Source: Lacinutrix himadriensis (GTDB lineage: Bacteria; Bacteroidota; Bacteroidia; Flavobacteriales; Flavobacteriaceae). Taken from it: DNA of 64,000 nt. Under the pieces are notes generated by a model. It made no database searches. It saw only the letters and a list, made by a program, of their open reading frames with translations, and was not told the origin of the DNA. Positions 6,945-16,558 of the stretch are shown one piece after another. Every line of letters begins with the position of its first letter. Position 1 is the stretch's first letter. The stretch lies in the NCBI RefSeq assembly GCF_001418105.1, contig NZ_LIQI01000024.1, forward strand, positions 1-64,000. The letters are read 5' to 3'. Position numbers and translations under genes: made by a program.

Positions 6945-7565
6945 CTCTAATAATTTCGCTCTATTTATTAAGTCTACAATATTGGTAACGTTTAGTTTTT
7001 TCATTAAACGCGCTTTATACGTACTTACTGTTTTTTCATTTATAGCAAGCTCGCCAGCAATTTCCTTGTTTTTTCTTCCAGACGAAATAAGTTTTAAAAC
7101 TTCAATTTCTCTAGTAGAAAGCTTTTTGTAAAAATTACCAGATCTGTTTACACGTTTGCCAATAGCTAAACGTTGCGCAAGATCGTTACTTAAGTAAATA
7201 CCACCTCCATACACTTTAATAATTGCTTCTTTAAGTGTAACAATATTAGCCGTTTTACAGAGATAACCAGAAGCTCCCGCTTTTATAGTATTCATGGCGT
7301 AAACCTCTTCGGGTTGTGCACTAAACATGATTACTTTAACTTCAGGATGTTCTTTGTTAAGCCTTCTTAATGCAGTGATGCCATTAAGCTTGGGTAAGTC
7401 AATTTCAGAAATAATAATATCTACTTTATTCTTGTTTAAGAATTCAAATATAGATTCACCATCATCTAGTGTACCAACAATTTGAATATTCGACGACGTA
7501 AGAAATAGTAGCTCAAGACCTTTCCTAATTATAGGATGATGGTCAACTACCAACAGTTTAATCAT
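6939..7565 (-). CDS. LuxR/NarL-family response regulator with atypical receiver
   Basis: A 208-residue two-domain regulator: receiver (about 1-120) and LuxR-type helix-turn-helix (about 145-205, 'LSTREIEVLKLISSGRKNKEIA'). In the receiver the usual phospho-accepting Asp is Glu54 ('IISEIDLP'), and one acid-pocket Asp is His ('VVDHHP', residues 7-11). The Ser of 'MFSAQ' and the Lys of 'YLCKT' are kept. Glu at this position often mimics phosphorylation, so the protein may be constitutively active or controlled otherwise; Asp56 is a possible alternative acceptor. No sensor kinase gene is nearby. Its stop overlaps dnaG by six bases. Confidence 0.88.
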   Translation of the reverse strand: MIKLLVVDHHPIIRKGLELLFLTSSNIQIVGTLDDGESIFEFLNKNKVDIIISEIDLPKLNGITALRRLNKEHPEVKVIMFSAQPEEVYAMNTIKAGASGYLCKTANIVTLKEAIIKVYGGGIYLSNDLAQRLAIGKRVNRSGNFYKKLSTREIEVLKLISSGRKNKEIAGELAINEKTVSTYKARLMKKLNVTNIVDLINRAKLLEL

Positions 7566-7670
7566 AACTTTAATTTTTTAAAAATTGTTATAACTGTTGA
7601 GATAACAACAGACGTTTTGCTATTAGTCGTTTAGTAAAAGTAGTGAATTCCTACTAATAAAGAAAATATT

Positions 7671-8459
7671 TTATTTTAAATCTTTTGATATCAGACAAAT
7701 AGGTATTGCAACCATTTTATGTTTATTGGCAGAATTGTAGCGTTTATATATTTTAAAAGCTTCTTTTTGTCTTCCAGTAAAGTCGTCTTCGGTCTTGCCT
7801 TCATCCTGCATTTGCATTGCCCATTCTAGTTCTGGGTAGGTTGCGCCAATTTGATCTTCATCACTTCTTGCATCTCCAAATAATCCGTCACTTGGTGCAG
7901 CATTGATAATGGAATCTGGTACTTGTAAATATTCGCCAATTTGATATACTTCCGATTTTAATAAATCTGCAATCGGACTTAAATCGACACCGCCATCTCC
8001 ATACTTCGTGTAAAAACCAACCCCAAAGTCCTCTACTTTGTTTCCTGTTCCTGCAACTAGTAATTTGTATAATCCTGCATGATAATATAAAGTCGTCATA
8101 CGTAAACGAGCTCTTGTGTTTGCCAAAGCCATATCTACAGTAGCCTTATCTGCATCGGATGTAACCTCGGTTTTAAATTCTTCAAAAACTGGTGTTAAGT
8201 CGGTTTTTATATCACGCACATTTTTATATCGCGCTTTTAATTGTTTGATATGTTCTTGTCCTCTAGATACATGACTTGCAGCTTGATGAATAGGCATTTC
8301 AATACATAAAACGTCTAAGCCTGTCTCGGCACATAATGTGGAAGTTACAGCAGAATCAATTCCGCCAGAAATTCCAACAACAAAACCATTCACTTTTGCG
8401 TTTAAAGCATAGTCTTTTAACCAATTTACTATATGATGTGCTACTTTTTCTGTTTGCAT
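7671..8459 (-). CDS. nadE: NAD synthetase
   Basis: A 262-residue NadE of the short, ammonia-dependent type, making NAD+ from deamido-NAD+ with ATP. The PP-loop 'VVGISGGIDSAVTSTL' sits near residue 30, and 'GTGNKVEDFGVGFYTKYGDGGVD' and 'PSDGLFGDARSDEDQIGATYPELEWAM' are family signatures. No glutaminase domain is present. A longer frame runs to 8759, but it would overlap the divergent gldB gene and adds non-homologous residues, so the ATG at 8457-8459 is used. Confidence 0.93.
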   Translation of the reverse strand: MQTEKVAHHIVNWLKDYALNAKVNGFVVGISGGIDSAVTSTLCAETGLDVLCIEMPIHQAASHVSRGQEHIKQLKARYKNVRDIKTDLTPVFEEFKTEVTSDADKATVDMALANTRARLRMTTLYYHAGLYKLLVAGTGNKVEDFGVGFYTKYGDGGVDLSPIADLLKSEVYQIGEYLQVPDSIINAAPSDGLFGDARSDEDQIGATYPELEWAMQMQDEGKTEDDFTGRQKEAFKIYKRYNSANKHKMVAIPICLISKDLK

Positions 8460-8538
8460 TTTTAAAGATTTTAGAACAAAGAATAGTACCTTTGCCAAAC
8501 AAAAATAAACCAATAGCTTAATTAATAAAAATAAGTTT

Positions 8539-9501
8539 ATGAAGAATATTTTTTTATTTCTTTTTTTGATGCTTTTATGTGTTTCGTGTAAGCGGGATGA
8601 AAGTATGGAAAATGAAATTTCTAAAATAGATATTTCTGTTGCGATTGAGCGATTTGATTTGGCATTTGCACATGCTAAACCTGAAGATCTTAGTACATTA
8701 AAGAAAGCTTTCCCGTTTATGTTTTCTAAGAAATATGTAGATTCTTTTTGGATTGCCAAAATGCAAGATACCTTGCAATTAGAATTAAATAAAGAAGTAG
8801 AAAAAGTGTATCCAAATCTGAATTTGGTAGAAGGAGAGATGAAAAACTTCTTTCAGCATATGAAATATTATTTTCCAGAATTTAAAATACCACGTTTGGT
8901 TAGTGCTACTTCGTTTGTAGATTATAGAAATAAAGTGATTGTAACCGATACGATTTCGCTTATTTCTATTGATACCTATTTAGGAAGTGATCATCCTTTT
9001 TATGATGGTATTCAAAAGTATTTAGCTGCTAATTTTACAGAGGATCAGATTGTGGTAGATTTTGCTTCCAAGTATGCCGAAAATTATATTTTTCCGAAAC
9101 AAAATAAAACGTTTTTAGATGAAATGGTTTACTTCGGAAAACAATTATATTTCAAAGATGTCATGATTCCGTTTAAAACAGACGCAGAAAAAATTGGCTA
9201 TACCGAAGAACAATTAACTTGGTCTAAAGCTAATGAAGGACAGATCTGGAGCTACTTTGTAGAGAATGAATTATTGTTTAGTACCGATCCTGATTTACCA
9301 AATAGGTTTATAAATCCTGCACCTTTTTCTAAGTTTAAATTAGTAGAAATAGATCAAGAATCTCCAGGAAGAATAGGGCAGTATATAGGATGGCAAATGG
9401 TACGTGCTTATATGGAAAAGAACGATGTGTCTTTAAAAGAAATGCTTGCTAAAAATGCCGATGAAATATTTAATAAATCCAACTTTAAACCAGAATTGTA
9501 A
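8539..9501 (+). CDS. gldB: Gliding motility lipoprotein GldB
   Basis: A 320-residue lipoprotein. The signal peptide ends in a lipobox 'LLCVSC' with Cys at about residue 17. The body matches GldB, which is required for flavobacterial gliding; its exact biochemical role is unknown. It is divergent from nadE and overlaps gldC by one base (TAATG), showing a translationally coupled pair. Confidence 0.93.
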   Translation: MKNIFLFLFLMLLCVSCKRDESMENEISKIDISVAIERFDLAFAHAKPEDLSTLKKAFPFMFSKKYVDSFWIAKMQDTLQLELNKEVEKVYPNLNLVEGEMKNFFQHMKYYFPEFKIPRLVSATSFVDYRNKVIVTDTISLISIDTYLGSDHPFYDGIQKYLAANFTEDQIVVDFASKYAENYIFPKQNKTFLDEMVYFGKQLYFKDVMIPFKTDAEKIGYTEEQLTWSKANEGQIWSYFVENELLFSTDPDLPNRFINPAPFSKFKLVEIDQESPGRIGQYIGWQMVRAYMEKNDVSLKEMLAKNADEIFNKSNFKPEL

Positions 9502-9835
9502 TGGCTAAAATTACCTCAAAAATAGAATTAAACATAGAACTAGATGAAAATAGAGTTCCAGAAAAATTAGTATGGACAGCAGAAGATGGAGGCATTATAA
9601 ACAAGAAGCTAAAGCGATGATGCTTTCTGTTTGGGACAGTAAAACCCAAGAGATGCTACGTATAGATCTTTGGACTAAAGATATGCCTGTAGATGAAATG
9701 AAAATATTTTTTCATCAAACATTGGTTGCGATGAGTGATACTTTTAATAGAGCAACACAAGACGAAAAAATGACTGCTACAATGAAAGATTTTTGCGATT
9801 ATTTTGCAGAGAAATTAGAATTGAAGAAGGATTAG
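9501..9835 (+). CDS. gldC: Gliding motility protein GldC, frame broken by one base
   Basis: GldC is a cytoplasmic protein of about 110 residues linked to gliding. Here the first 38 codons (MAKITSKIELNIELDE... to KLKR) end in a stop near 9620, while the rest of the protein ('EAKAMMLSVWDSKTQEMLRI...') continues in the -1 frame to 9835. Adding one C near 9600-9603 (AACAA read as AACCAA) restores a single frame of 111 residues with the normal GldC sequence. A sequencing error is the likelier cause. Its start overlaps the gldB stop. Confidence 0.85.
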
Positions 9836-9854
9836 TTTTCCTTTTTAAAAATAG

Positions 9855-9892
9855 AAAAAGCGTCTTGAAATAAAACTTCAAGACGCTTTTTT
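9855..9892. terminator. Bidirectional terminator between gldC and aqpZ
   Basis: A perfect stem AAAAAGCGTCTTGAA / TTCAAGACGCTTTTT with a short loop, with T-runs usable on both strands. It lies between convergent genes. Confidence 0.9.
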
Positions 9893-9910
9893 AATATATA
9901 CTATTTTGTA

Positions 9911-10612
9911 TTAGTCTGTGTTTGGAGCCATAAACTTGTAAACAAGTCCAGCCAAAATAGCACCAACAATAGGAGCTACCCAAAACAACCAAAGTTGTCC
10001 CATCGCTTCACCACCAACAAATAATGCTTGACTAGTACTTCTTGCAGGATTTACAGAAGTATTAGTAACAGGAATACTAATTAAGTGTATTAATGTTAAT
10101 GCTAATCCAATTGCTAATCCGCCAAAGCCAGGGGATGCATTTTTATGTGTAGCACCTAAAATCACGATTAAAAACATAAAGGTCATTACTACTTCTATTA
10201 GTAAAGCAGAGGTCATACTAAAGGTATGTCCGTATTGTTCTACACCATAAAAGTTTGTTGCAAAATCACCAGCTTGTGAGTAACCAGCAAAACCGTCCAT
10301 ACCACTCACTATACCGTATAGAATTGCTGCTCCAGCAATACCACCTAATACTTGAGCAATGATGTAACCCGGTAAATCTTTTGCGCTAAATCGTCCTCCA
10401 ACAAAAAGACCAATAGATACTGCAGGATTAAAATGTCCTCCAGAAATATGGCCTAAAGCGTATGCTCCTGTTAAAACGGTAAGTCCGAAAGCCAATGCGA
10501 CACCCACTAAACCAATTCCTATATTCGGAATTCCTGCTGCTAAAACGGCGCTACCACAACCACCTAGTACCAACCAGAAAGTACCAATAAATTCTGCTAA
10601 TAATTTTTTCAT
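9911..10612 (-). CDS. aqpZ: Aquaporin Z
   Basis: A 233-residue water channel of the cytoplasmic membrane with six hydrophobic segments. Both NPA boxes are present ('HFNPAVS' near residue 61 and 'SVNPARS' near 185). Selectivity-filter-like residues (H in 'LIHLIS', R after the second NPA) fit AqpZ rather than a glycerol facilitator. It is a single gene with its own upstream palindrome (10631-10669). Confidence 0.95.
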   Translation of the reverse strand: MKKLLAEFIGTFWLVLGGCGSAVLAAGIPNIGIGLVGVALAFGLTVLTGAYALGHISGGHFNPAVSIGLFVGGRFSAKDLPGYIIAQVLGGIAGAAILYGIVSGMDGFAGYSQAGDFATNFYGVEQYGHTFSMTSALLIEVVMTFMFLIVILGATHKNASPGFGGLAIGLALTLIHLISIPVTNTSVNPARSTSQALFVGGEAMGQLWLFWVAPIVGAILAGLVYKFMAPNTD

Positions 10613-10630
10613 CGTATAAGTTTTTAGTTA

Positions 10631-10669
10631 ATTTATATAATGCACTATATATTAGTGCATTATATAAAT
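10631..10669. promoter_or_regulatory. 17-bp perfect palindrome upstream of aqpZ
   Basis: Arms ATTTATATAATGCACTA (10631-10647) and TAGTGCATTATATAAAT (10653-10669) are perfect inverted repeats separated by five bases. It is 18 bp upstream of the aqpZ start codon. There is no T-run, so it is not a standard terminator. It may be an operator or a 5'-UTR hairpin. Confidence 0.6.
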
Positions 10670-10786
10670 ATAGGCAATTGCATCACTTTTGTTGTTTTAC
10701 GGAAAAGTAGATTCGTGCTTTTTTAGATGAAGTGATTGTTTTGTTCTATTAACAGTAAGAATATTGGTGTTTTTAAAGGTGTTTAC

Positions 10787-12064
10787 TTACCATTCATTAA
10801 TTCTATTCGAATCTAGCTTAATGAAAATAAATAGTAAAATAGTAAATCCCCAAAGTCCGGAGCCACCATAACTAAAAAATGGAAGTGGAATTCCGATAGT
10901 AGGTATTAAGCCCATTACCATTCCAATATTAATCATAAAGTGAAAGAATAAAATGGAGGCTACCGAATAGCCATAAACCCTACTAAATTGCGATTTTTGT
11001 AGTTCTGCTAATTTTAAAACACGAAGCATAAGTAGTACAAATACAATTACGACGAAAACACTTCCTAGAAATCCCCATTCTTCACCAACGGTACTAAAAA
11101 TATAGTCAGTATGCTGTTCTGGTACAAATTTACCTGTGGTTCTGGTGCCTTCTAAAAAACCTCTTCCGGTAATACCTCCAGAACTAATTGCCTTTTCAGA
11201 TTCGTATAAATTATATAAAATATCTCTACGCATTTGCGCAATCTTTTGCGGATCTTTTTCTAGACGTAACCAAAGACTAATTCTATCTTGTTGGTGTGGT
11301 TGCAATATGTTTTGGTAGAAAAATTTAATTCCGAAAGCAATTACTACGCAAGCTAAAACGGTAAGGATTGGCTGTAGAATTACGGGTTTCTTTTTCTGAA
11401 TAATGTAGTTTGTTATAATAACAACAATAGCTAAAACGGAAGTGATTATTGGTCCGAATTTTAATGCTAAAATAGAAATAGCAACTAAGGCTAATGCCAA
11501 TGTTAAGTATATTTTTGGTAAGCCTTCACGATATAAAACAAAAAAGAAAGAGGCATAAACTAAAGTACTTCCTGCATCATTTTGTAGTAAAATTAAAAAA
11601 GCAGGAATTATAATGATAATAAAGATTCTTATTTGGTCTTTAAAGGTTCTAATATCGGTGTTTAAATCGCTTATGTATTTAGCGACGGCTAATGCTGTAG
11701 CTGCTTTTGCAAACTCACTGGGTTGTAGGGTCATTCCGCCAATACCATACCAAGAGGTTGCTCCATTTACGTTTTTACCAAAGAGGAATAGACCAACTAA
11801 GGATAACATGGAAACAATAAAAATTAGACTAGCAAAGCGTTCGTAAAACTTGGCGTCAATAGAAAGAATAAAGATAATGAGTATAAGCGTTAAACCGATG
11901 AAAATTAATTGTCTTCCGTAAGGTTGGGAGAAATTAGTGTAATCAATAGTTATACCCGTGTGTGAAGCGGATAAGATATTCATCCAACCAAAAACTACTA
12001 AAATTAAAAATAAAATAATAGTAACCCAATCGAATTTAAAATGTCTATCTGTTTGTCTAAACAT
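10787..12064 (-). CDS. rodA: Rod shape-determining protein RodA
   Basis: A 425-residue SEDS-family peptidoglycan glycosyltransferase with about ten membrane segments. Signatures include 'NGATSWYGIGGMTLQPSEFAK' near the middle and 'PTIGIPLPFFSYGGSG' near the end. It works with PBP2 in the elongasome. The start is two bases beyond the mrdA stop, making it the last gene of the mre operon. Confidence 0.95.
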   Translation of the reverse strand: MFRQTDRHFKFDWVTIILFLILVVFGWMNILSASHTGITIDYTNFSQPYGRQLIFIGLTLILIIFILSIDAKFYERFASLIFIVSMLSLVGLFLFGKNVNGATSWYGIGGMTLQPSEFAKAATALAVAKYISDLNTDIRTFKDQIRIFIIIIIPAFLILLQNDAGSTLVYASFFFVLYREGLPKIYLTLALALVAISILALKFGPIITSVLAIVVIITNYIIQKKKPVILQPILTVLACVVIAFGIKFFYQNILQPHQQDRISLWLRLEKDPQKIAQMRRDILYNLYESEKAISSGGITGRGFLEGTRTTGKFVPEQHTDYIFSTVGEEWGFLGSVFVVIVFVLLMLRVLKLAELQKSQFSRVYGYSVASILFFHFMINIGMVMGLIPTIGIPLPFFSYGGSGLWGFTILLFIFIKLDSNRINEW

Positions 12065-12066
12065 GC

Positions 12067-13995
12067 TTAATATTCTAACTTGGTTAGTTGTTCCTTTAAT
12101 TTATTTACTTCTTCTATGGGGATTGTTTGTAGCTTGGTTTCTCTATTGATTTTGAAAGGTACACCAGAATATGGTTTTGCGTATTCATCTTCTAAACTGT
12201 GATTCAATACAAAGTTTTCTAAATCTTTTCTAGTGATACTTCCTTTAATATATTTTTCAATCATTAAACTAGCAATTTTACCAGCAAAACGAGAACCGAA
12301 ATACCCGTTTTCAACAAATACTGCGATAGCAATTTTAGGATTGTTTTTAGGTGCAAAAGCTACAAATATAGAATGGTCTGTAAGTTGTGTTTTTACACTA
12401 TCAATTTTCACGAAATTTTCAACAGTACCTGTTTTTCCACAAATATCGATATCCGGAATCTGTAAATATTTTGCAGTTCCATATTTGTAAACATTCAGCA
12501 TACCTTCAATTACAGGTTCAAAATGTTGTTTGTCTATCGTTGTATATTTTGGTGTGGTAAAGTTTAGATCTAAGGTTTCGTCTTTGATTTCCTTTATAAT
12601 ATGCGGTGTAAAATAATACCCACGATTAGCAATAGCAGCAATCATATTTGCTAATTGTATTGGTGTGGTAGCAACTTCACCTTGACCAATGGCGTTAGAA
12701 ATAGTGTATGTGGAATAAAACGTTTTCGGATAAATTCCTTTATAATAATCTCTGTTGGGAATTCTTCCTTTTTGTCCAACATATAAATCGTTGTTTAAAA
12801 AGTTTCCTAAACCAAAGCTTTTTACATGATCACTCCAAACGTTAATTCCAATAGAAGCGTTTTCAGGTTTGTCTAAAATTCTTCTATAGATCGTTGCAAA
12901 ATAGGCATTACAAGATTCTTGAATTCCATGTACCATATCGTTTCTAGTACCGTTTCTACAGTGGCATTTCATAAATCGATTTCCAAATTTGTAACCTGCA
13001 TAACAGGTTACTTTTTCGTCTGTAGAAATAACACCTTCTTGCAATGCAACTAGCGCATTCATTAATTTAAATGGAGATCCAGGATTGTAAACACCTTGTA
13101 AACTTCTATTAAATAAAGGTTTTGCAATAGAGTCATTATACAGTTTAGTGAAATTTTTAGAGCGGTCTCTACCAACTAGTAAATTAGGATTATAGGTTGG
13201 TGCCGCAACCATAGATAATATTTCACCAGTACTTGGCTCTATAGCAATAATTCCTCCGCGTTTATTAGCCATTAATATTTCGCCATAAGCTTGTAGTGTG
13301 GCATCAATGGTAGTTTTTATGTCTTTTCCAGATTCTGGTAAAGTGTCAAATTTTCCTTTTTTGTAGGGACCGATATTTCGGTTAAACCTATCTTTTTGTA
13401 TGAATTTTATTCCTTTTACACCTCGTAATGTGGTTTCATAAGAAGCTTCAATACCTTGCATGCCAATTAAATCGCCCATTTTGTAATAGGGATTCTTATT
13501 CATGATTCTTTGGTTTACTTCTCCAATATCACCAAGTACGTTGGCGCCAATAGTGGTTTCGTAGTTTCTTAAAGAACGTTTTTGAATGTAGAAACCTTCA
13601 AACTTGCGCATTTTTTCTTGTAAAACTGCGTAGTCTTCTTTGGATAATTGTGGAAGAAAAACATAAGGCAATCTCGGGGAATACGTATATGCTTTTTTGT
13701 AGGTTGTAATAAACTGCTCTTTGTCTATTTTTAAAAGCGAACAAAACTCTAAAGTATCTAATGGTTTTACTTCACGAGGAATCACCATCACATCATAAGA
13801 TGGTTGGTTAGAAACTAAAAGTTTTCCGTTTCTATCGTACACAAAACCACGCTTTGGATAGTCGTATACCTTACGTATGGCGTTGTCTTCATATAAATTA
13901 TTGGAGTTATCTTGATATACTTGAAGAAAAAAAAGTCTTGCAATAAAAAGAAGGCCAACAAAAATTATGGAAATAAAAAGTAGTATTTGCCTCAT
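12067..13995 (-). CDS. mrdA: Penicillin-binding protein 2
   Basis: A 642-residue class B PBP, the transpeptidase of the elongasome. An N-terminal membrane anchor (about 1-22) precedes a PBP dimerisation domain and the transpeptidase domain. The active-site motifs are SPFK ('NPGSPFKLMNAL'), SCN ('QESCNAYF') and KTG ('CGKTGTVEN'). A Cys/His-containing insert ('MKCHCRNGT') lies before the SCN motif. It overlaps mreD by four bases (ATGA). Confidence 0.95.
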   Translation of the reverse strand: MRQILLFISIIFVGLLFIARLFFLQVYQDNSNNLYEDNAIRKVYDYPKRGFVYDRNGKLLVSNQPSYDVMVIPREVKPLDTLEFCSLLKIDKEQFITTYKKAYTYSPRLPYVFLPQLSKEDYAVLQEKMRKFEGFYIQKRSLRNYETTIGANVLGDIGEVNQRIMNKNPYYKMGDLIGMQGIEASYETTLRGVKGIKFIQKDRFNRNIGPYKKGKFDTLPESGKDIKTTIDATLQAYGEILMANKRGGIIAIEPSTGEILSMVAAPTYNPNLLVGRDRSKNFTKLYNDSIAKPLFNRSLQGVYNPGSPFKLMNALVALQEGVISTDEKVTCYAGYKFGNRFMKCHCRNGTRNDMVHGIQESCNAYFATIYRRILDKPENASIGINVWSDHVKSFGLGNFLNNDLYVGQKGRIPNRDYYKGIYPKTFYSTYTISNAIGQGEVATTPIQLANMIAAIANRGYYFTPHIIKEIKDETLDLNFTTPKYTTIDKQHFEPVIEGMLNVYKYGTAKYLQIPDIDICGKTGTVENFVKIDSVKTQLTDHSIFVAFAPKNNPKIAIAVFVENGYFGSRFAGKIASLMIEKYIKGSITRKDLENFVLNHSLEDEYAKPYSGVPFKINRETKLQTIPIEEVNKLKEQLTKLEY

Positions 13996-14498
13996 TTAGA
14001 TTTTCTGCTGAATATTATGGTTACTAAAACACATAGTATAATAGTAAATATACTTGAGAATAACGTTTTTTGAAGCACTAAAATTATTTTTGAAAAGTTA
14101 AATGTTTCTAAAAGGAATAATAGGAAGTGATGTATTACTGTTAGTATACTTATATAGGTTAATCTTGGTCCAAATTCTACCTGATTAAATTTAATAGTTT
14201 GATGCTCATAAACAGCGCCAAAACAAAATTTTAAAACCGCTGGTCTTATAAAAGCAATGGTTACACAAGCTGCTGCATGCATACCACCAGAATCTAGAAA
14301 CATGTCTATGGTAATACCTATTAAAAAACTTAATAGCAGAAATAGCATCCTATTGTTTTTTACAGGAAATAAAAGGATGAACAGAATATATGGGTATGGG
14401 TTTATATATCCTAAAAAATTAATATGTGAAAGCACTAATACTTGTGCTAAGACTAATAGAATAAACCGAATTACGTTTGAAGAAATTATACTATTCAT
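13992..14498 (-). CDS. mreD: Rod shape-determining protein MreD
   Basis: A 168-residue membrane protein with about five hydrophobic segments and the pattern 'GYINPYPYILFILLFP' common to Bacteroidota MreD. It is identified mainly by its place between mreC and mrdA, with an overlap on each side (8 bp with mreC, 4 bp with mrdA). Confidence 0.9.
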   Translation of the reverse strand: MNSIISSNVIRFILLVLAQVLVLSHINFLGYINPYPYILFILLFPVKNNRMLFLLLSFLIGITIDMFLDSGGMHAAACVTIAFIRPAVLKFCFGAVYEHQTIKFNQVEFGPRLTYISILTVIHHFLLFLLETFNFSKIILVLQKTLFSSIFTIILCVLVTIIFSRKSK

Positions 14499-15312
14499 CC
14501 ACAGGATTTATTAAGTTATTAATTTCTTTAGCATCTTTATTTTCAATAACGTACACATGTTCAATAGTAGTCATGTCGTTAAATAAAATCACATTTATTT
14601 CGTAAAAATCCTCGGCCGCGTCTAGTTTAAAGTCTTTTATAATACCAACCGGAACTCCTTTTGGGAAAATTGCAGAACGACCAGAAGTTATTATCGTATC
14701 TCCTTGTCTCAATTTTGCTTTAGATGGTATATCTACTAATTGCACCAATTCTGGCGATTTGCCATTCCATTTTAAAGTACCAAAGTCGTTGGTTCTTTTT
14801 AATTGTGCGCTAATCTTACTTTTTGTGTTTAAAATAGAAAGTACCGTTGCATATTTTGTGCTGGTATGGTCTACAATACCTAAAATTCCTTTAGAAGTAA
14901 TCACACCAAAATCTTGTTTAATACTATCGCGTTTTCCTTTGTCAATAAGTAAAATATTCGTGCTAAGTGTATAATTGTTTTTTATTACAACGGCAGGAGT
15001 GAAGTTGTAAACAGACGTATAAGAAAGACTGTCTAAAAAGCTAGGTTTTATTTCTTTATCTAAATTAAATAATGCAGATTTTAATTGGTTGTTTTCTTCT
15101 TGAAGTAGAATATTTTGCTCTTTTAAACCAAAATACTGACTAATATTATTTGCTTTACTATAAATACCTCCAGATAGAAAATTTGCAGAGTTTACAAACT
15201 TACTTTTTTGGTATGAGTGATTTTGAATAGTGAAAACTAAAGATATAGAAAACAGCAATATAAATAACAAAAACGATTTGTTACGTAGTATAAAATTAAC
15301 TATTTGCTGCAT
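14491..15312 (-). CDS. mreC: Rod shape-determining protein MreC
   Basis: A 273-residue protein with one N-terminal membrane segment (about 11-30), a short coiled coil ('EQNILLQEENNQLKSALFNLDKE'-like region near 65-85) and a beta-rich periplasmic domain ('VDIPSKAKLRQGDTIITSG'). It links MreB to the periplasmic synthetic enzymes. Confidence 0.93.
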   Translation of the reverse strand: MQQIVNFILRNKSFLLFILLFSISLVFTIQNHSYQKSKFVNSANFLSGGIYSKANNISQYFGLKEQNILLQEENNQLKSALFNLDKEIKPSFLDSLSYTSVYNFTPAVVIKNNYTLSTNILLIDKGKRDSIKQDFGVITSKGILGIVDHTSTKYATVLSILNTKSKISAQLKRTNDFGTLKWNGKSPELVQLVDIPSKAKLRQGDTIITSGRSAIFPKGVPVGIIKDFKLDAAEDFYEINVILFNDMTTIEHVYVIENKDAKEINNLINPVDE

Positions 15313-15331
15313 GATTTAATGGGTGTTACTC

Positions 15332-16360
15332 TTATTTAATCAATACGCTTTTGTATTTAGCTAAGTTTTTAAGGGTAATTCCTGTACCACGAACAACAGC
15401 ACGTAATGGATCTTCTGCAATATAAACAGGTAAATCTGTTTTTTGAGAAAGACGTTTGTCTAAACCACGTAGCATAGATCCTCCACCTGCAAGATAGATT
15501 CCTGTGTTGTAAATATCTGCTGCTAATTCTGGTGGTGTTTGCGATAAGGTTTCCATTACAGCATCTTCAATACGTAAAATTGATTTATCTAAAGCTTTCG
15601 CAATTTCACGATACGATATTTGTACTTGTTTTGGTTTTCCGGTAAGTAAATCACGACCTTGAACGCTCATGTCTTCTGGTGGAAGGTCTAAATCTTCCGT
15701 TGCAGCACCTATTTGAATTTTAATTTTTTCAGCAGTACGTTCCCCAACATATAAATTGTGTTGTGTACGCATGTAGTAAATAATATCGTTTGTAAATACA
15801 TCCCCTGCAATTTTCACAGATTTATCACAAACAATTCCACCAAGAGCAATTACTGCAATTTCTGTGGTACCACCTCCAATATCGACAATCATGTTTCCTT
15901 TTGGTTGCATAATGTCTACACCAATACCAATTGCTGCAGCCATTGGTTCATGTATTAAATATACTTCTTTACCATTTACTCGTTCTGCACTTTCTTTTAC
16001 AGCACGCATTTCTACTTCTGTAATCCCAGAAGGGATACAAATTACCATACGTAAAGCAGGAGTAAAAAGTTTCTTTTTTAAAGCTGGAATGTTCTTGATA
16101 AACATGCTTATCATTTGCTCTGAAGCATCAAAATCTGCAATTACACCATCTTTTAATGGTCTAATGGTTTTAATGTTTTCATGCGTTTTTCCTTGCATCA
16201 TACTGGCTTCTTTACCAACAGCAATAATTTTTCCTGTTATTCTATCTCTAGCAACTATGGATGGACTGTCTACAACAACTTTGTCATTATGAATAATTAA
16301 AGTGTTTGCAGTTCCTAAATCTATTGCAATCTCTTCGGTTAAGAAGTCAAAAAATCCCAT
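15332..16360 (-). CDS. mreB: Cell-shape actin homologue MreB
   Basis: A 342-residue bacterial actin. Phosphate-binding loops 'AIDLGTANTLI' (near 12-22) and 'VDIGGGTTEIAVI' (near 160) are intact, as is the 'GGGSMLRGL' segment near the C terminus. It polymerises under the membrane and directs the elongasome. It is the first gene of mreBCD-mrdA-rodA, about 200 bp downstream of purH. Confidence 0.97.
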   Translation of the reverse strand: MGFFDFLTEEIAIDLGTANTLIIHNDKVVVDSPSIVARDRITGKIIAVGKEASMMQGKTHENIKTIRPLKDGVIADFDASEQMISMFIKNIPALKKKLFTPALRMVICIPSGITEVEMRAVKESAERVNGKEVYLIHEPMAAAIGIGVDIMQPKGNMIVDIGGGTTEIAVIALGGIVCDKSVKIAGDVFTNDIIYYMRTQHNLYVGERTAEKIKIQIGAATEDLDLPPEDMSVQGRDLLTGKPKQVQISYREIAKALDKSILRIEDAVMETLSQTPPELAADIYNTGIYLAGGGSMLRGLDKRLSQKTDLPVYIAEDPLRAVVRGTGITLKNLAKYKSVLIK

Positions 16361-16539
16361 TCTTTATTTAATTATGTACGTTAAAAAATCACATCTCGTA
16401 AAGGTAGTAAAACTCTTTCTAAATTTGATTTTAAAATTAATGTTTTAATCGTTGAAAATCTACACGATTAAATGTAGATTTTCAAGGATTAGTTTAAGCT
16501 TATATTTCACAAATTATAGAGATTTCTATATTCATGAGA

Positions 16540-16557
16540 TTTCCACTTTCGTGGAAA
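16540..16557. repeat. Short hairpin repeat TTTCCAC-TTTC-GTGGAAA
   Basis: A perfect 7-bp stem with a four-base loop, ending just before the purH stop codon. A near copy is at 23999-24016. Such hairpins are scattered in intergenic spaces of this window and may act as weak terminators or mRNA stabilisers. Confidence 0.6.
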
Positions 16558-16558
16558 C

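Noticed and set aside
8460..8759. N-terminal extension of NadE by 100 residues
   Set aside because: It overlaps the divergent gldB gene fully and its residues are not NAD synthetase-like.
9501..9835. Programmed frameshifting in gldC
   Set aside because: There is no slippery heptamer at the junction, the needed base is in a simple CC run, and four other sites show the same -1 defect.
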